The translations under genes and the position numbers were made by a program. From positions 1 through 64,000 of the forward strand of contig NZ_JAIELN010000012.1 in assembly GCF_019753045.1 (NCBI RefSeq): a stretch of 64,000 nucleotides of DNA, written 5' to 3'. Source of the stretch: Hyphomicrobium sp. (lineage in GTDB: Bacteria; Pseudomonadota; Alphaproteobacteria; Rhizobiales; Hyphomicrobiaceae). Shown in pieces: positions 9,437 to 19,342 of this stretch. The notes beneath the pieces were generated by a model, which saw only the letters and a list, made by a program, of their open reading frames with translations, had not been told where the DNA came from and made no database searches. Each line of letters starts with the position of its first letter. The first letter of the stretch is position 1.

Positions 9437-10120
9437 ATGGCATCGGGGCCGTCCATAGATTACGCAAAGCTACAACAGGAGGCGATGCGAGGCGTTGTGC
9501 GCGCGGTACTGCAGCAGGTCGTCAAGACCGGGTTGCCCGACGAGCACCATTTCTACATCTCGTTCCTTACGCAGGCGCAGGGCGTGATCCTGTCGAAGCG
9601 GCTCAAGGAAAAATATCCGACCGAAATGACGATCGTGCTCCAGCACCGGTTCTGGGATCTGATCGTTTCGGAGGACCGGTTCGAGGTCAAGCTCACCTTC
9701 GACGGCATTCCCGAAAGACTTGTCGTTCCCTTCGCCGCCATCAAAGTCTTCATCGACCCGAGCGTTCGCTACGGGCTGCAGTTCGATGAGGAAGCTAGCG
9801 ATCGCGAGGCGCCGCCCGCGCCGCGTGCGATCAGCGCCGACGCGACCTATGACGTCGTCGACGTAACGGAAACGCCGCGCACGCAAACTAAAAAGCCGCG
9901 CGCGCCGCGCAAGGCCCGCCCCGACAAGGATGCACCGAACGCCGCTCCGGCTTTGGTTGCCGTGAAGTCAGGTCCTTCTTCGGTACCGCCCAATCCGGAA
10001 CCCGCGTCGCGCGCGGGAGAGGAAGCGGCTAAAGACGGCGACGATAGCGAGGCCGCAACGCAGGCTGCACCTGAAGGCGGCGCCAAGATCCTGAGCCTCG
10101 ATCAGTTCCGCAAGAAGTAG
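9437..10120 (+). CDS. sspB: SspB-type ClpXP adaptor
   Basis: Stringent-starvation-protein-B-like adaptor that delivers ssrA-tagged proteins to ClpXP. The folded domain covers residues 1-120: IDYAKLQQEAMRGVVRAVLQ helix, HHFYISFLTQAQGV, a MTIVLQHRFWDL strand and VVPFAAIKVFIDPSVRYGLQF. The remaining 105 residues are Ala/Pro/Lys-rich and look disordered. The protein ends in ILSLDQFRKK, a plausible ClpX-binding tail. It lies directly after ssrA, so the tag and the adaptor that reads it are neighbours. Confidence 0.92.
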   Translation: MASGPSIDYAKLQQEAMRGVVRAVLQQVVKTGLPDEHHFYISFLTQAQGVILSKRLKEKYPTEMTIVLQHRFWDLIVSEDRFEVKLTFDGIPERLVVPFAAIKVFIDPSVRYGLQFDEEASDREAPPAPRAISADATYDVVDVTETPRTQTKKPRAPRKARPDKDAPNAAPALVAVKSGPSSVPPNPEPASRAGEEAAKDGDDSEAATQAAPEGGAKILSLDQFRKK

Positions 10121-10213
10121 CGGGAACGCTTCATCGCGAGTGAGAAGGCAGTGAAGCAAACATCGAAAGATCGGTGTTGCAGGAAGCCACTTTGCCGCTG
10201 AGCTTATAGTTCT

Positions 10214-11932
10214 TCAGCCGGGCTCATCCTCGTACTTTCCGTTCGCAGTCGTCTCTGGTTGTGGCCACGAGCCGGGATCGTCCTCCTCGCCACGGCCGAC
10301 GAGATGTGCCGCCGAACGCCAGGCATGATGCGCGATGCGGTCGAGACGCCGGGCGACGTCGATCCGCGCGAAGGCGTCCGCCGCGGTCAATTTTTCCGGC
10401 GCGACAGAGGCAAGCATCCCAGCGCGATAGTCCCGCTGCCGCGCGTCGAGTTCTGCGGCGGCCCCGGCCACGTCAGTGAGCGCCGCGGCGACCTCGGGCG
10501 AAACACTCCAGCCGATGGGTTCTGCTCGTGCACTTAGCGCCGTTTCCGATGTGATCGAGCCACCCACTGCCTGTGCCGCGCGCATGGCCTCTCTGCACAG
10601 CTCTGCATTGCGTAGGTCATAGGGGGCCTTGGCTAGCTCTCGTTGAAGGCCGCCCTCTGCCAGGACTTCGACAAGGCGCGAGGCGTGTTCGAGTGCGTGC
10701 AGTGTGCTTGTCATGCGAAGCCGCTCGTCTTCCGTCTCGGGCGGCTCTTGCAGTTCAGACAAGAAATCCCGCACCTCTTGGAGCGCAGCACCCGACTTCG
10801 CAACGTCCGCCTGCGCGACGCTGGCCCTGCCTGAAAGAGCGGCGGAAACCGAGGCGGCGACTGTCGTGAGCACCTGCGCCACGACGCGCCGGGCAGTCTC
10901 GACGGCGATCACAGGGCTCGCGAGCGCGCTCGGATCGAGCGCGCGCTGAAGCGCCGTCTGCTTGGAGGGCAGGAGACGCTCGACGACTTGAGTAAACCAC
11001 TGCGTTGCCGGAAGGAGCACCGCGACGCCCACGACGTTATAGACAGTGTGGTAGGCGGCAAGGAGCGTCATCCCGTCAATCGATGCGGCTAAGGCGTTCA
11101 TCAATGCCGCCGTGAACGGAAAGGCCACGATTGCGATAAGCGCCGCGATCACCTTGAACAGCACATAAGCGAGGGCGAGGCGCTTCGCCGTCGTGCTGGC
11201 GCCAATGGCAGCCAACGCAGAGCTTGTCGCTGTCCCGATATTCTGGCCGATGATCAGCGCCGCGCCCTGTTCCAAGTTCACCGCTCCGGCGTAGAAGGCC
11301 GAAATGGTGACTGCGATGGCAGCCGTCGATGATTGCATCACCGCGGTCATGACCAAGCCGATCCCGATCAAAGTCATGAGGCCGGCGAACCCTGAAATCC
11401 ATCCAACGCCCGGCGCGCCCATGACCGCGGGCAGATCGGACGGATGCAGGACCTCCGCCAAACCGCTCATTCCTTCTTGGAGTGTCGTGAGCCCGTAAAG
11501 TACCAGAGCGAAGCCAGCGACAGCGGTGCCCGCCGCCGCAATCCGTCCGCTGCCAAGTAATTTTGCCAGCGCGCCAGCGAAGATCAGCGGCAGCGCGTAA
11601 GTTGAGAGCGAAACTCGCACACCGATCAGCGCCACGAGCCAGCCCGTGCCCGTCGTGCCGACGTTGGCGCCGAACACGAGGCCGAGCCCCTGCGGAAATG
11701 TAAGAAGGCCGGCGCTGACGAGTCCGATCGTCGTCATCGTCACCGCGCTCGAAGACTGCACGAGCAGCGTGATGACTGCGCCCCAAAAGGCGCCCGACAC
11801 CGGCGTAGCCGCCGCTTTGCCAAGGACGGTGCGCAAGGCCGATCCCGCCAGCGCCTTCAGACCATCCGTCATGATGGTCATGCCGAGGAGGAACAGCCCA
11901 ACACCGCCGAGAATGGCAATTGCCGTGGACAT
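10214..11932 (-). CDS. Na/Pi cotransporter family protein with PhoU-like C-terminus
   Basis: Inner-membrane sodium/phosphate symporter homologue of the NptA/YjbB type. The N-terminal 330 residues contain the inverted repeat typical of the family: LLVQSSSAVTMTTIGLVSAG with GANVGTTGTGWL, then VMQSSTAAIAVTISAFYAG with IGQNIGTATSSAL. The C-terminal 240 residues are helical and hydrophilic, like PhoU, and may sense phosphate. The length of 572 is usual. It is convergent with sspB and stands alone. Confidence 0.93.
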   Translation of the reverse strand: MSTAIAILGGVGLFLLGMTIMTDGLKALAGSALRTVLGKAAATPVSGAFWGAVITLLVQSSSAVTMTTIGLVSAGLLTFPQGLGLVFGANVGTTGTGWLVALIGVRVSLSTYALPLIFAGALAKLLGSGRIAAAGTAVAGFALVLYGLTTLQEGMSGLAEVLHPSDLPAVMGAPGVGWISGFAGLMTLIGIGLVMTAVMQSSTAAIAVTISAFYAGAVNLEQGAALIIGQNIGTATSSALAAIGASTTAKRLALAYVLFKVIAALIAIVAFPFTAALMNALAASIDGMTLLAAYHTVYNVVGVAVLLPATQWFTQVVERLLPSKQTALQRALDPSALASPVIAVETARRVVAQVLTTVAASVSAALSGRASVAQADVAKSGAALQEVRDFLSELQEPPETEDERLRMTSTLHALEHASRLVEVLAEGGLQRELAKAPYDLRNAELCREAMRAAQAVGGSITSETALSARAEPIGWSVSPEVAAALTDVAGAAAELDARQRDYRAGMLASVAPEKLTAADAFARIDVARRLDRIAHHAWRSAAHLVGRGEEDDPGSWPQPETTANGKYEDEPG

Positions 11933-12152
11933 GCTCGCCTCGCCTACGCTTCGGTCCGGAGCTCGTCGGAATTAAACCGCCATATAGCCGATAGCCTGGA
12001 GTGCTCTACGAAATCAAACGAAGTCCGGAAAGATCGGTTCATTTTCACTTCTGTGACCCTGCAGTCTTGCGGTCCCCTCCTGAAGGCGGCGGAAAGATCC
12101 CGCCCTCAACATAGTCGCGCGGGTCGAGCGTCCACGTTCAGATTTGCACCTG

Positions 12153-13070
12153 CTAGATAGCGATTTCCTTTTTCAGAAGCGCTTCCAGCCAATCGGTAAA
12201 GACCTGCAGCCTGCGCGAAAGATGCCGGCGATGCGGATAGACGAGAGTGATCGGCATGGGCGCCGCCCGATGTTCTCGCATCACTTCCACAAGCTCACCT
12301 GAAGCGAGATAGTCCTTCACGTCGTAGGCCGGGATTTGAATAAGACCCAGGCCAGCGAGACAGCAGGCGATGTAGCCTTCTGCGCTATTGACCGTCACGC
12401 GACGGGCAACCGGGCAAGAACGAACCTCGCCATTCTCTATCCACTCCCAATCATCGACGCGCCCGGTCGACGGCGATGCATAACCCACTGCCCAGTGCTT
12501 CTGCAGACTGTCGGGCGAGCGGGGCCTGCCGTGGTCCTTGATGTATGCTCGGCTCGCGACATTGATCAGACGCAGTTCTCCGATCGACCGCGCAATCAAG
12601 CCGGAATCTTGGAGGGGGCCGACACGCAGCGCGCAGTCGATATTGTCCTCGACAAGATGGACAGCGCGATCGGTCATGCCGATCTCGAGATCGATGTCAC
12701 GATAGCGATCGAGAAACTCGGGCAACGCCGGCGCAATGATGATCCGGCCAATGCGGCCCGGCACGTCGACCCGCAATTTTCCCGAGGGAAGCGCGGTGGA
12801 CTTCAAGAAGAGAGTCTCGGCCTCTTCGACATCCGTGAGCAGGCGCATGCAGCGCTCGTAGAACGCTATACCATCGTGGGTCGGAGAGACCTTCCGCGTC
12901 GTGCGGTTGAGCAACCTGGCACCAAGCCGCGTTTCGAGTTCCTGAACGGCTGCGGAGACCGACGATCTCGGCAGAGCAAGCGTCGTCGCGGCGCGGGTGA
13001 AGCTCGCGCAATCGACGACGCGCGTAAAGATGCGAAACCGGTCGATGCGGTCCAAAAGCGGCCTCTTCAA
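12153..13070 (-). CDS. LysR family transcriptional regulator
   Basis: A 305-residue protein with an N-terminal winged helix (residues 7-66: FTRVVDCASFTRAATTLALPRSSVS and LETRLGARLLNRTTRKV) and a C-terminal substrate-binding-type effector domain, as in the LysR family. It is transcribed divergently from a short-chain dehydrogenase gene starting at 13190, with about 120 bp between the two starts. LysR regulators commonly control such a divergent neighbour, so the dehydrogenase is the likely target. The effector is unknown. Confidence 0.93.
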   Translation of the reverse strand: MKRPLLDRIDRFRIFTRVVDCASFTRAATTLALPRSSVSAAVQELETRLGARLLNRTTRKVSPTHDGIAFYERCMRLLTDVEEAETLFLKSTALPSGKLRVDVPGRIGRIIIAPALPEFLDRYRDIDLEIGMTDRAVHLVEDNIDCALRVGPLQDSGLIARSIGELRLINVASRAYIKDHGRPRSPDSLQKHWAVGYASPSTGRVDDWEWIENGEVRSCPVARRVTVNSAEGYIACCLAGLGLIQIPAYDVKDYLASGELVEVMREHRAAPMPITLVYPHRRHLSRRLQVFTDWLEALLKKEIAI

Positions 13071-13189
13071 TTGTTCGCGAATTTTGACATGTCATGCCAG
13101 AACGCATGGGTTTATATCGATTTTTTAGACGATATCTTCCGGGCTGGAAAGCGCACCAACGTGGCTGCGTTTGAAGCCAGGAGGGCGCC

Positions 13190-13963
13190 TTGACTGATCA
13201 CAGCATCAAAGGAAAGACCGCAATTATCGCAGGCGGCGGGAAAAATCTCGGCGGGTTGATCGCACGAGATCTCGCGGTGCAAGGCGCGAAGGCGATCGCA
13301 ATCCACTACAACAGTGCCTCGAGCAAAGCCGAGACCGAGGCGACAGTTTCCGCGGTCAAGACCGCAGGCGCCGAATGCGTCGCGTTTCAGGCCGATCTGA
13401 CATCGGCGGGCGCGGTCGAGAAACTTTTCGCAGACGTCGTACGCTGCGTGGGCCGGCCGGATATCGCGATCAACACCGTGGGCAAGGTTCTGAAGAAACC
13501 CATCGTCGAGATCAGCGAAGCGGAATACGACGAGATGAGCGCGGTGAATGCCAAGGCGGCATTCTTCTTTCTCAAAGAGGCGGGCAAGCACGTCGCGGAC
13601 AACGGCAAGATCTGCACGCTGGTGACGTCTCTGCTCGGCGCCTACACGCCGTTCTATTCTTCTTATGCGGGCACGAAGGCTCCCGTGGAACACTTCACGC
13701 GGGCGGCATCGAAGGAATTCGGGTCGCGCGGGATCTCGGTCACGGCGATTGGGCCAGGCCCGATGGACACGCCCTTCTTCTATCCGGCCGAGGGTGCCGA
13801 GGCCGTTGCATACCACAAGACCGCCGCTGCCCTTTCGGCTTTCACGCCAACCGGCCTGACCCACATCGAGGACATCGTTCCTTGGATCCGCTTCCTGGTC
13901 TCGGACGGCTGGTGGATGACGGGGCAGACGATCCTGGTCAATGGAGGCTACACGACGAAATAG
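13190..13963 (+). CDS. SDR family oxidoreductase
   Basis: Short-chain dehydrogenase/reductase of 257 residues. The Rossmann cofactor motif reads IIAGGGKNLGGLIAR (a variant TGxxxGxG), the second strand has INTVGKVLKKP (NNAG-like), and the catalytic Ser-Tyr-Lys lies in SLLGAYTPFYSSYAGTKA, with Tyr and Lys spaced YAGTK. A C-terminal TGQTILVNGGYTTK is standard. The start codon is TTG at 13190, preceded by AGGAGG at 13179-13184. The substrate cannot be told from sequence. It is divergent from a LysR gene that probably regulates it. Confidence 0.92.
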   Translation: MTDHSIKGKTAIIAGGGKNLGGLIARDLAVQGAKAIAIHYNSASSKAETEATVSAVKTAGAECVAFQADLTSAGAVEKLFADVVRCVGRPDIAINTVGKVLKKPIVEISEAEYDEMSAVNAKAAFFFLKEAGKHVADNGKICTLVTSLLGAYTPFYSSYAGTKAPVEHFTRAASKEFGSRGISVTAIGPGPMDTPFFYPAEGAEAVAYHKTAAALSAFTPTGLTHIEDIVPWIRFLVSDGWWMTGQTILVNGGYTTK

Positions 13964-14037
13964 TCTGTCTTGGCTCTCAAAAGAAAAACACCTTGCCGCC
14001 GAGACGCGTGTCCCGGCGGCACGTTCACGGCCTCAAA

Positions 14038-14841
14038 CTAGAAGTTGAACCCGATGCCGGCGGTCCCAAGATGGTACGACGTCTCGCCGAAGCGCTCCGT
14101 CCAGGCAGAGGTGGGAACATGGGTGTCATACTCGGTGGGCCCGAAAGTCTGATCGACTGAGCCGACGTACAGGTAGCGATACTCGCCGAACACATAGGCG
14201 TTGCTGCTAAGGGCGACGCGAACACCGGCCTTCGCTTGTGCCGCGAAGGTCCAGGCAGATGAGTCGGGGCCGGAGTTGAAGTGGTTGATGCCAGCCTCCG
14301 CCGGGCTGGTCTGGAGGGAATTCGCGCCGTCGATGGCGACGCGGGCGCCGCCGATGCCGCCACCGATATAGGGCGTCACGCCCTGATAAGACGTCGGAAA
14401 GCTGAGAACCAGATTCGCCAGAATAACGGAGCTGCTCATCGGGAAAGCATCGTCAAACGTATGCTCGGAAATCCGGTCAGTGGGATTTTTCAGCGTAGCG
14501 CGGCGCGTCCCGGCGTCGAGATACAGACCTTCGATCTCGAAGGCAGGCAGCACTACCGAGCCGCGCGAAAATTCATAACCGATCTGCCCGCCGACGAACC
14601 CGACGCCCCCGCTGTCGGTCCGACCCCTGGCATTGACGGCTAGCGGCCCTCCCGCGACCTCGGGAAAGAAGGCCGTGCCGAGTTGCGTGACGTCAGTGGC
14701 GGTGCCGAAGCCCCCGCCCCCGAAAACGCCGAGGTAGACACCACGCGCAGGCGCGGCTTGTCCTGGCAACTGCCTATCGGCAGCGACGGCCGGCGCCGCC
14801 ACAAAACTCGCGATGATCGCCAGCGTCAGCTTGAACCGCAT
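14038..14841 (-). CDS. Outer membrane beta-barrel protein
   Basis: A 267-residue protein with a signal peptide (MRFKLTLAIIASFVAAPAVAA). The rest alternates polar and hydrophobic residues in Gly/Ala/Tyr-rich strands, for example VYLGVFGGGGFG, GVGFVGGQIGYEF, VTPYIGGGIGGARV and AYVFGEYRYLYVG. It ends in a terminal phenylalanine (GTAGIGFNF), the usual signal for outer-membrane assembly. It resembles the OmpA-like/Omp25-type porin families of alphaproteobacteria. The specific role is unknown. Confidence 0.85.
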   Translation of the reverse strand: MRFKLTLAIIASFVAAPAVAADRQLPGQAAPARGVYLGVFGGGGFGTATDVTQLGTAFFPEVAGGPLAVNARGRTDSGGVGFVGGQIGYEFSRGSVVLPAFEIEGLYLDAGTRRATLKNPTDRISEHTFDDAFPMSSSVILANLVLSFPTSYQGVTPYIGGGIGGARVAIDGANSLQTSPAEAGINHFNSGPDSSAWTFAAQAKAGVRVALSSNAYVFGEYRYLYVGSVDQTFGPTEYDTHVPTSAWTERFGETSYHLGTAGIGFNF

Positions 14842-15182
14842 AGTCGCTCCCCTCAGATGACAGGCCCGAATCGAATCTGCTCTGCATGAGATTATTGCAG
14901 CTTGAACGCGAGTTCACGGCGTTGTTGGTGTACGGTTCAGGCGTTCGCACATGGCTTGCTGACGCGCTGTCTGCTGGGATTTCCGCGCTCCTGGACTCAG
15001 CCTCCAGCATGAGCTCGCGCCGACGTTCGGATCTACACCTGCAAATGTCAGCTCTTGGCTGGACGCTGCCGTGATCGCTAATTGGTCGATGTCTGCTGTC
15101 ACGCAAAAGAGCGGGCGTCACGATCACGTAAGCCAAGTCGCTTCCTGATCGTCAGTGGATGGTCCTTGAAGAACCCGCCCCT
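14842..15182. other. Intergenic, no gene seen
   Basis: About 340 bp lies between the outer-membrane protein start and the GYD gene end. Short open frames on both strands have no ribosome site and no recognisable product. The promoter of the outer-membrane protein gene should lie at its left end. No repeat or RNA structure was recognised. Confidence 0.5.
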
Positions 15183-15500
15183 TTACTCCGGCGGGTGGAA
15201 GTCAACTTTTCTTCGCACCGCTTGGTCCACGTCTTCCGGAGTCATGAGGACGGTGACCCGAGACTTCACCGTACCGCTGGCCTGGGCGACGATCGCGGTG
15301 GCTGCCATGTCCATGTTGCTCGGCAAGTCGAGAACAATGACGAAGTCATCACTGCCAAAAGTGAAATAAAATGCTTCGAGTTTGCCGCCCATTTCCTTGG
15401 CGAGCCGTTCTACCATAGCTCGTCGTTTCGAACCGCCCTCCTTTAGCAGGCCCTTCAGACCCTGATCGGTGTAGGAACCCTGCACGAGATACTTCGGCAT
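15183..15500 (-). CDS. GYD domain-containing protein
   Basis: A 105-residue protein beginning MPKYLVQGSYTDQGLKGLL, the typical GYD-domain opening. GGKLEAFYFTFGSDDFVIVLDLPSNMDMAATAI follows and matches the dimeric ferredoxin-like fold of this family. The ribosome site is a clear GGAGGAG just upstream. GYD proteins are common in rhizobia and methylotrophs; their role is unknown. It appears to be a single-gene unit. Confidence 0.88.
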   Translation of the reverse strand: MPKYLVQGSYTDQGLKGLLKEGGSKRRAMVERLAKEMGGKLEAFYFTFGSDDFVIVLDLPSNMDMAATAIVAQASGTVKSRVTVLMTPEDVDQAVRRKVDFHPPE

Positions 15501-15891
15501 AGCGTCTCCTCCTCCTTCAAGCTCCTGGCGATGGGCGATTATAAACCCTCAGTTGGAGGCGACATAACTGCCCTTTCCGTCATGCCGGCGCCCAGACAAG
15601 CTTCATCGCCGCCGTGGACGCTTGGCGTCGCACCGGCGGGCTGCGCTTATTCCACGTCGTTCTTGGCCGAGCGCGGCGCGACTGCGCCGAAGGCCGGGGA
15701 TCCAGCGCAAGACTCGTCGAAGATGCAATACCGGGCCTTCGGCAACTTTTGCGCTCGATCCCCGAACCGCTCGCATGCTCGCGGATCGCGGATGACGGGT
15801 TGCTTATGAAAATGCTCGACAAAGGGCGCTTCATGCGCGACGAAGCACGAAAATTTTCGTCCACGAACCATCAACGGGACCGAGCAACACC
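15501..15891. other. Intergenic, no gene seen
   Basis: About 390 bp between the divergent GYD and fumC genes. Open frames here lack ribosome sites and family resemblance. The region must contain both promoters; I could not assign boxes with confidence. Confidence 0.5.
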
Positions 15892-17283
15892 ATGAGCAAG
15901 ACGCGCACCGAATCCGACACCTTTGGCCCAATCGAAGTTGCGGCCGATCGTTATTGGGGCGCGCAGGCTCAGCGCAGCCTCGGTAATTTCAAGATCGGCT
16001 GGGAGAAGCAGCCCGCTCCGATCGTTCGCGCGCTCGGTGTCGTGAAGCGCGCCGCGGCCGAGACGAACATGGCGCTCGGCAGGCTCGATCCGAAGATCGG
16101 CGAGACGGTCGTCAAGGCTGCGCAGGAAGTCATCGAGGGGAAACTCGACGATCATTTCCCGCTCGTCGTCTGGCAGACGGGTTCGGGTACGCAATCGAAC
16201 ATGAATGCGAACGAAGTCATCTCGAACCGCGCGATCGAGATGCTCGGCGGTGAGATGGGCTCGAAAAAGCCAGTGCATCCCAACGATCACGTCAACATGA
16301 GCCAGTCGTCCAACGACACCTATCCGACGGCGATGCACATCGCGTGCGCGGAAGAGGTCGTGCAACGGCTCATCCCGGCTCTGCAGAAGCTGCGCAACGC
16401 GTTGAACGACAAAGCGCAGGCTTGGTCGCACATCATCAAGATCGGCCGCACGCACACGCAGGACGCGACGCCGTTGACGCTTGGCCAAGAGTTCTCCGGT
16501 TATACCCAGCAGGTTGAGAACGGCATTGCGCGCATCGAGCAGTCGCTCCCGAAGTTGATGGAACTCGCGCAGGGCGGCACCGCAGTCGGCACCGGTCTCA
16601 ACGCGCCAGTCGGCTTCGCGGAGAAAGTCGCCGAGCGCATCGCGGCCATCACAGGGCTTCCGTTCAAGAGCGCGCCCAACAAGTTCGAGGCCCTCGCCGC
16701 GCACGACGCGATGGTGTTTTCGCACGGTGCGATCAACACCGTCGCCGCGTCGCTGTTCAAGATCGCGAACGACATCCGCCTGCTCGGGTCGGGTCCGCGT
16801 TCAGGCCTCGGCGAGCTTTCGCTGCCGGAAAACGAGCCGGGTTCGTCGATCATGCCGGGCAAGGTTAACCCGACGCAGTGCGAGGCGCTGACGCAGGTTT
16901 GCATTCAGATTTTCGGCAACAACGCCGCGATCTCTTTTGCCGGCAGCCAAGGGCATTTCGAACTGAATGTTTACAATCCCGTAATGGCCTACAACTTCCT
17001 GCAATCGGTCCGCCTGATGAGCGATGCTGCGGTGTCATTCACCGACAATTGCGTCCTCGGCATCGAGCCGAGGGAAGACAACATCCGCGGAGGTCTCGAG
17101 CGGTCGTTGATGCTCGTTACGGCTTTGGCTCCGAAGATCGGTTACGACAACGCCGCTAAAATCGCGAAAACTGCCCACAAGAAGGGCACGACGCTTCGCG
17201 ACGAAGCCGTCGGCGGCGGCTATGTGACGGACAAGGAGTTCGATGAGATCGTGCGGCCGGAAAAGATGATCGGGCCCGAGTGA
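15892..17283 (+). CDS. fumC: Class II fumarate hydratase
   Basis: Oxygen-stable fumarase of the TCA cycle, interconverting fumarate and L-malate as a homotetramer. The 463-residue length is standard. Signature regions are [53 protein letters not shown] and the superfamily signature [13 protein letters not shown] with its flexible active-site loop serine. This combination separates FumC from aspartase and argininosuccinate lyase. It starts at an ATG at 15892 and appears monocistronic. Confidence 0.97.
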   Translation: MSKTRTESDTFGPIEVAADRYWGAQAQRSLGNFKIGWEKQPAPIVRALGVVKRAAAETNMALGRLDPKIGETVVKAAQEVIEGKLDDHFPLVVWQTGSGTQSNMNANEVISNRAIEMLGGEMGSKKPVHPNDHVNMSQSSNDTYPTAMHIACAEEVVQRLIPALQKLRNALNDKAQAWSHIIKIGRTHTQDATPLTLGQEFSGYTQQVENGIARIEQSLPKLMELAQGGTAVGTGLNAPVGFAEKVAERIAAITGLPFKSAPNKFEALAAHDAMVFSHGAINTVAASLFKIANDIRLLGSGPRSGLGELSLPENEPGSSIMPGKVNPTQCEALTQVCIQIFGNNAAISFAGSQGHFELNVYNPVMAYNFLQSVRLMSDAAVSFTDNCVLGIEPREDNIRGGLERSLMLVTALAPKIGYDNAAKIAKTAHKKGTTLRDEAVGGGYVTDKEFDEIVRPEKMIGPE

Positions 17284-17471
17284 TCGCGTCAGTCTCGCGC
17301 TGCTCTTCGCAACTTTGCGACGTTCGCGGACAGACTTGCATGACGCCGTCATTGCGACCGAACGGCACTTTCAACATCAAGTGCTGCGTCGCCGTTTGAC
17401 GGATTTGCGTTGCTGCAGATAAAATGGCTGAAACTCAGGATGCGATTTGCATCCTTTGCGGAGTGCATTTT

Positions 17472-17699
17472 ATGACCGCCGAGATCATCAATCTCAACAA
17501 GGTCCGTAAAGCCCGCGAGCGCGCCGACCGGGAACGAGAGGCGCATGAAAACCGGCTCAAATACGGGCAATCGAAGTCGGAGCGGGGCCTTGTCGACGCG
17601 CAACATCGCAAGTCTCAGGCCGAGCTCGACAGGGCACGTCGGGAAGACAATCGCGCCGACGAAGACGCCGACGATATCGATCCCAACACCGCCTCGTAA
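17472..17699 (+). CDS. DUF4169 family small protein
   Basis: A 75-residue, highly charged protein beginning MTAEIINLNKVRKARERADRE, the hallmark of DUF4169. The remainder is one long Arg/Lys/Glu-rich helix ending in an acidic tail (RADEDADDIDPNTAS). ATG 17472 is preferred because GGAG lies 9 bases upstream; an in-frame codon at 17424 would add 16 unrelated residues. The next gene starts on the base after its stop, so the two are coupled. The function is unknown. Confidence 0.88.
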   Translation: MTAEIINLNKVRKARERADREREAHENRLKYGQSKSERGLVDAQHRKSQAELDRARREDNRADEDADDIDPNTAS

Positions 17700-17930
17700 A
17701 TGAGGCCCGAGAAGCGCTCGTTCTCCATTCAGGGACACAGAACGTCGGTTTCACTCGAGAAGGCGTTCTGGATTGCTCTCAAGGAAGCTGCCGCCGAAGA
17801 CGGCATGACGCTCGCGAGCTTGATCAATTCCATCGACAGAGGACGCGGGGATGCGGGACTCTCGAGCGCCGTCCGCGTCTGGCTGCTTGACCGCCTGAAG
17901 GCGCGCGCGCAGGTCAAGGCCGCTGATTAG
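17700..17930 (+). CDS. Ribbon-helix-helix domain-containing protein
   Basis: A 76-residue protein of the alphaproteobacterial RHH_4 type. An N-terminal basic strand (KRSFSIQGHRTSVSLEKAFW) is followed by two helices (ALKEAAAEDGMTLASLINSID and GLSSAVRVWLLDRLKAR), the layout of a dimeric MetJ/Arc-like DNA-binding fold. It starts right after the DUF4169 stop; this gene pair is common in Hyphomicrobiales. The target DNA is unknown. Confidence 0.88.
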   Translation: MRPEKRSFSIQGHRTSVSLEKAFWIALKEAAAEDGMTLASLINSIDRGRGDAGLSSAVRVWLLDRLKARAQVKAAD

Positions 17931-17961
17931 CGGCAGCGCGGCGTCGTCCGGCAGCGAAGCC

Positions 17962-18201
17962 TTATCGGTATCTTCTGTAGCGCTCGCGAAATTCGATATC
18001 GGGAGGGCGGCTCGAACCGGTGTCGCACCAAGGGTTGCCGTAATAGCCGTAGCGGCCATTGATCGGCGTGCAGTCACGCACGACGGGCCTATCGTACCAA
18101 GGCTGCGGCTTCGGCTTCGTTCTGATGTGCTTCGCCAATGCTTGCGATGCTGGGGCGACCGCGGCAAGCGCCAGGAAAATTCCGATCAGATGGGTTTTCA
18201 A
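17962..18201 (-). CDS. Small secreted protein of unknown function
   Basis: A 79-residue product with a signal peptide (MKTHLIGIFLALAAVAPASQALA) and a short mature part rich in Pro, Tyr and Arg (KPQPWYDRPVVRDCTPINGRYGYYGNPWCD) with two cysteines that could form a disulfide. It is convergent with the ribbon-helix-helix gene, 31 bp apart. Similar small secreted proteins occur in rhizobia. No function is known. Confidence 0.65.
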   Translation of the reverse strand: MKTHLIGIFLALAAVAPASQALAKHIRTKPKPQPWYDRPVVRDCTPINGRYGYYGNPWCDTGSSRPPDIEFRERYRRYR

Positions 18202-18475
18202 GGCAGTTCCTTCGCGAGGGCCGAATTCCTTCGAGGGGCGGGATTTCTTTCGGCCGGGCGCTCTCGATTGGCCGCCTCCGGAACTTAGGTATTCGACAGG
18301 GCGGTTGCCAGCCCCTCTCGAGTTGCTGATGCTATGCGTTGACGGAGTTACGTTCGAGGAAACGCGTGACGGTTCTAATAAAGCGGAAAGGCGGGGCCGG
18401 GACCTCGAAAGTGCCGCCCCGCCGCATTGCGATTTTGCGATGTTCGCCCGTTAATGCTCCCAGGCCGTCTCGGCG

Positions 18476-18931
18476 TTAAGGCAGACGACCCCAGCTGAAG
18501 AGGCCGTAAAGCCAAGCCGCCATGGCGCCGAATCCGGCAGCAATGCACAATATGGGTACGATCTCGCTAACGTTGCCTTCGAGCAGCGGCGACTGGCGAT
18601 GCGCGAGATAGGGCATCACGATAAACGCACTGATGAGGCCCGGCCCGAAGAGGCCGAGGATGGCACCGCGAATGGTCATCATGCCCTCCGGCTTCCAGCC
18701 GAGGATCAGGCCAAACAGTGCGCCCCAGAGACCGCCGGTCAACGTGTTGCCCACGATCCAGGGCAGTTCGAGCGATGGCACAAGCAGGCTCGGCACGGGG
18801 TCCGTGCTCCAGGGCATCGCGTTCCAGCCAGTCCAATATTTCACGAATAGCCAGCTGATCCCTTCTTGAGCGATGACCGCCGCAATCATTCCGGCGACGA
18901 AGCCCATCAAAAGACTTCTCAAGGCATTCAT
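18476..18931 (-). CDS. Four-helix membrane protein of unknown function
   Basis: A 151-residue protein with about four hydrophobic segments: ALRSLLMGFVAGMIAAVIAQ, a LPWIVGNTLTGGLWGALFGLILG block, ILGLFGPGLISAFIVMPYLA and IVPILCIAAGFGAMAAWLYGLF. The start at 18931 begins the first membrane helix and has a GGGAAGGGG site upstream; in-frame sequence further upstream is not membrane-like. Family not recognised. No operon partner is visible. Confidence 0.7.
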   Translation of the reverse strand: MNALRSLLMGFVAGMIAAVIAQEGISWLFVKYWTGWNAMPWSTDPVPSLLVPSLELPWIVGNTLTGGLWGALFGLILGWKPEGMMTIRGAILGLFGPGLISAFIVMPYLAHRQSPLLEGNVSEIVPILCIAAGFGAMAAWLYGLFSWGRLP

Positions 18932-19342
18932 GGTTGTTTCCCCTTCCCTGCTGTCCCCTTTGCGCGATGTGCCCCGCGCCCTTCTTGCTACTCTGCTTGC
19001 GTCAACTATTCCATGCCTGTTGCTCAATTTACAGATTTCGACTGAAGGCTGTTCGCGAGAAGCAACGGACGCAATGCCATTACAACTCGCCTTATTTTGG
19101 CCCATCGGGTAAGGCTTTCAGTACACGCCGCACAAAACGGTGCACTCGTCTTCCGTGACAGGGCACCTCCGGTCTCGTTGAGATCACGGTCGTGAGGCGC
19201 ACCGGGGGGCTGGCGCTCGCGGTCCCCTGTCCAATCCAATGCTCCGCAGCGCGGGCCTTATGGCTCGTCATAGCCGCTTCACGGGGAAGCAGCGGGCGGT
19301 GCGTTTCGACCTTTTCCCATCATTGAACACGAGGGACTTCCC
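18932..19342. other. Intergenic, no gene seen
   Basis: About 410 bp between divergent genes. Open frames here show no ribosome site or family resemblance. It should contain both promoters. No convincing RNA structure or repeat was seen. Confidence 0.45.
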
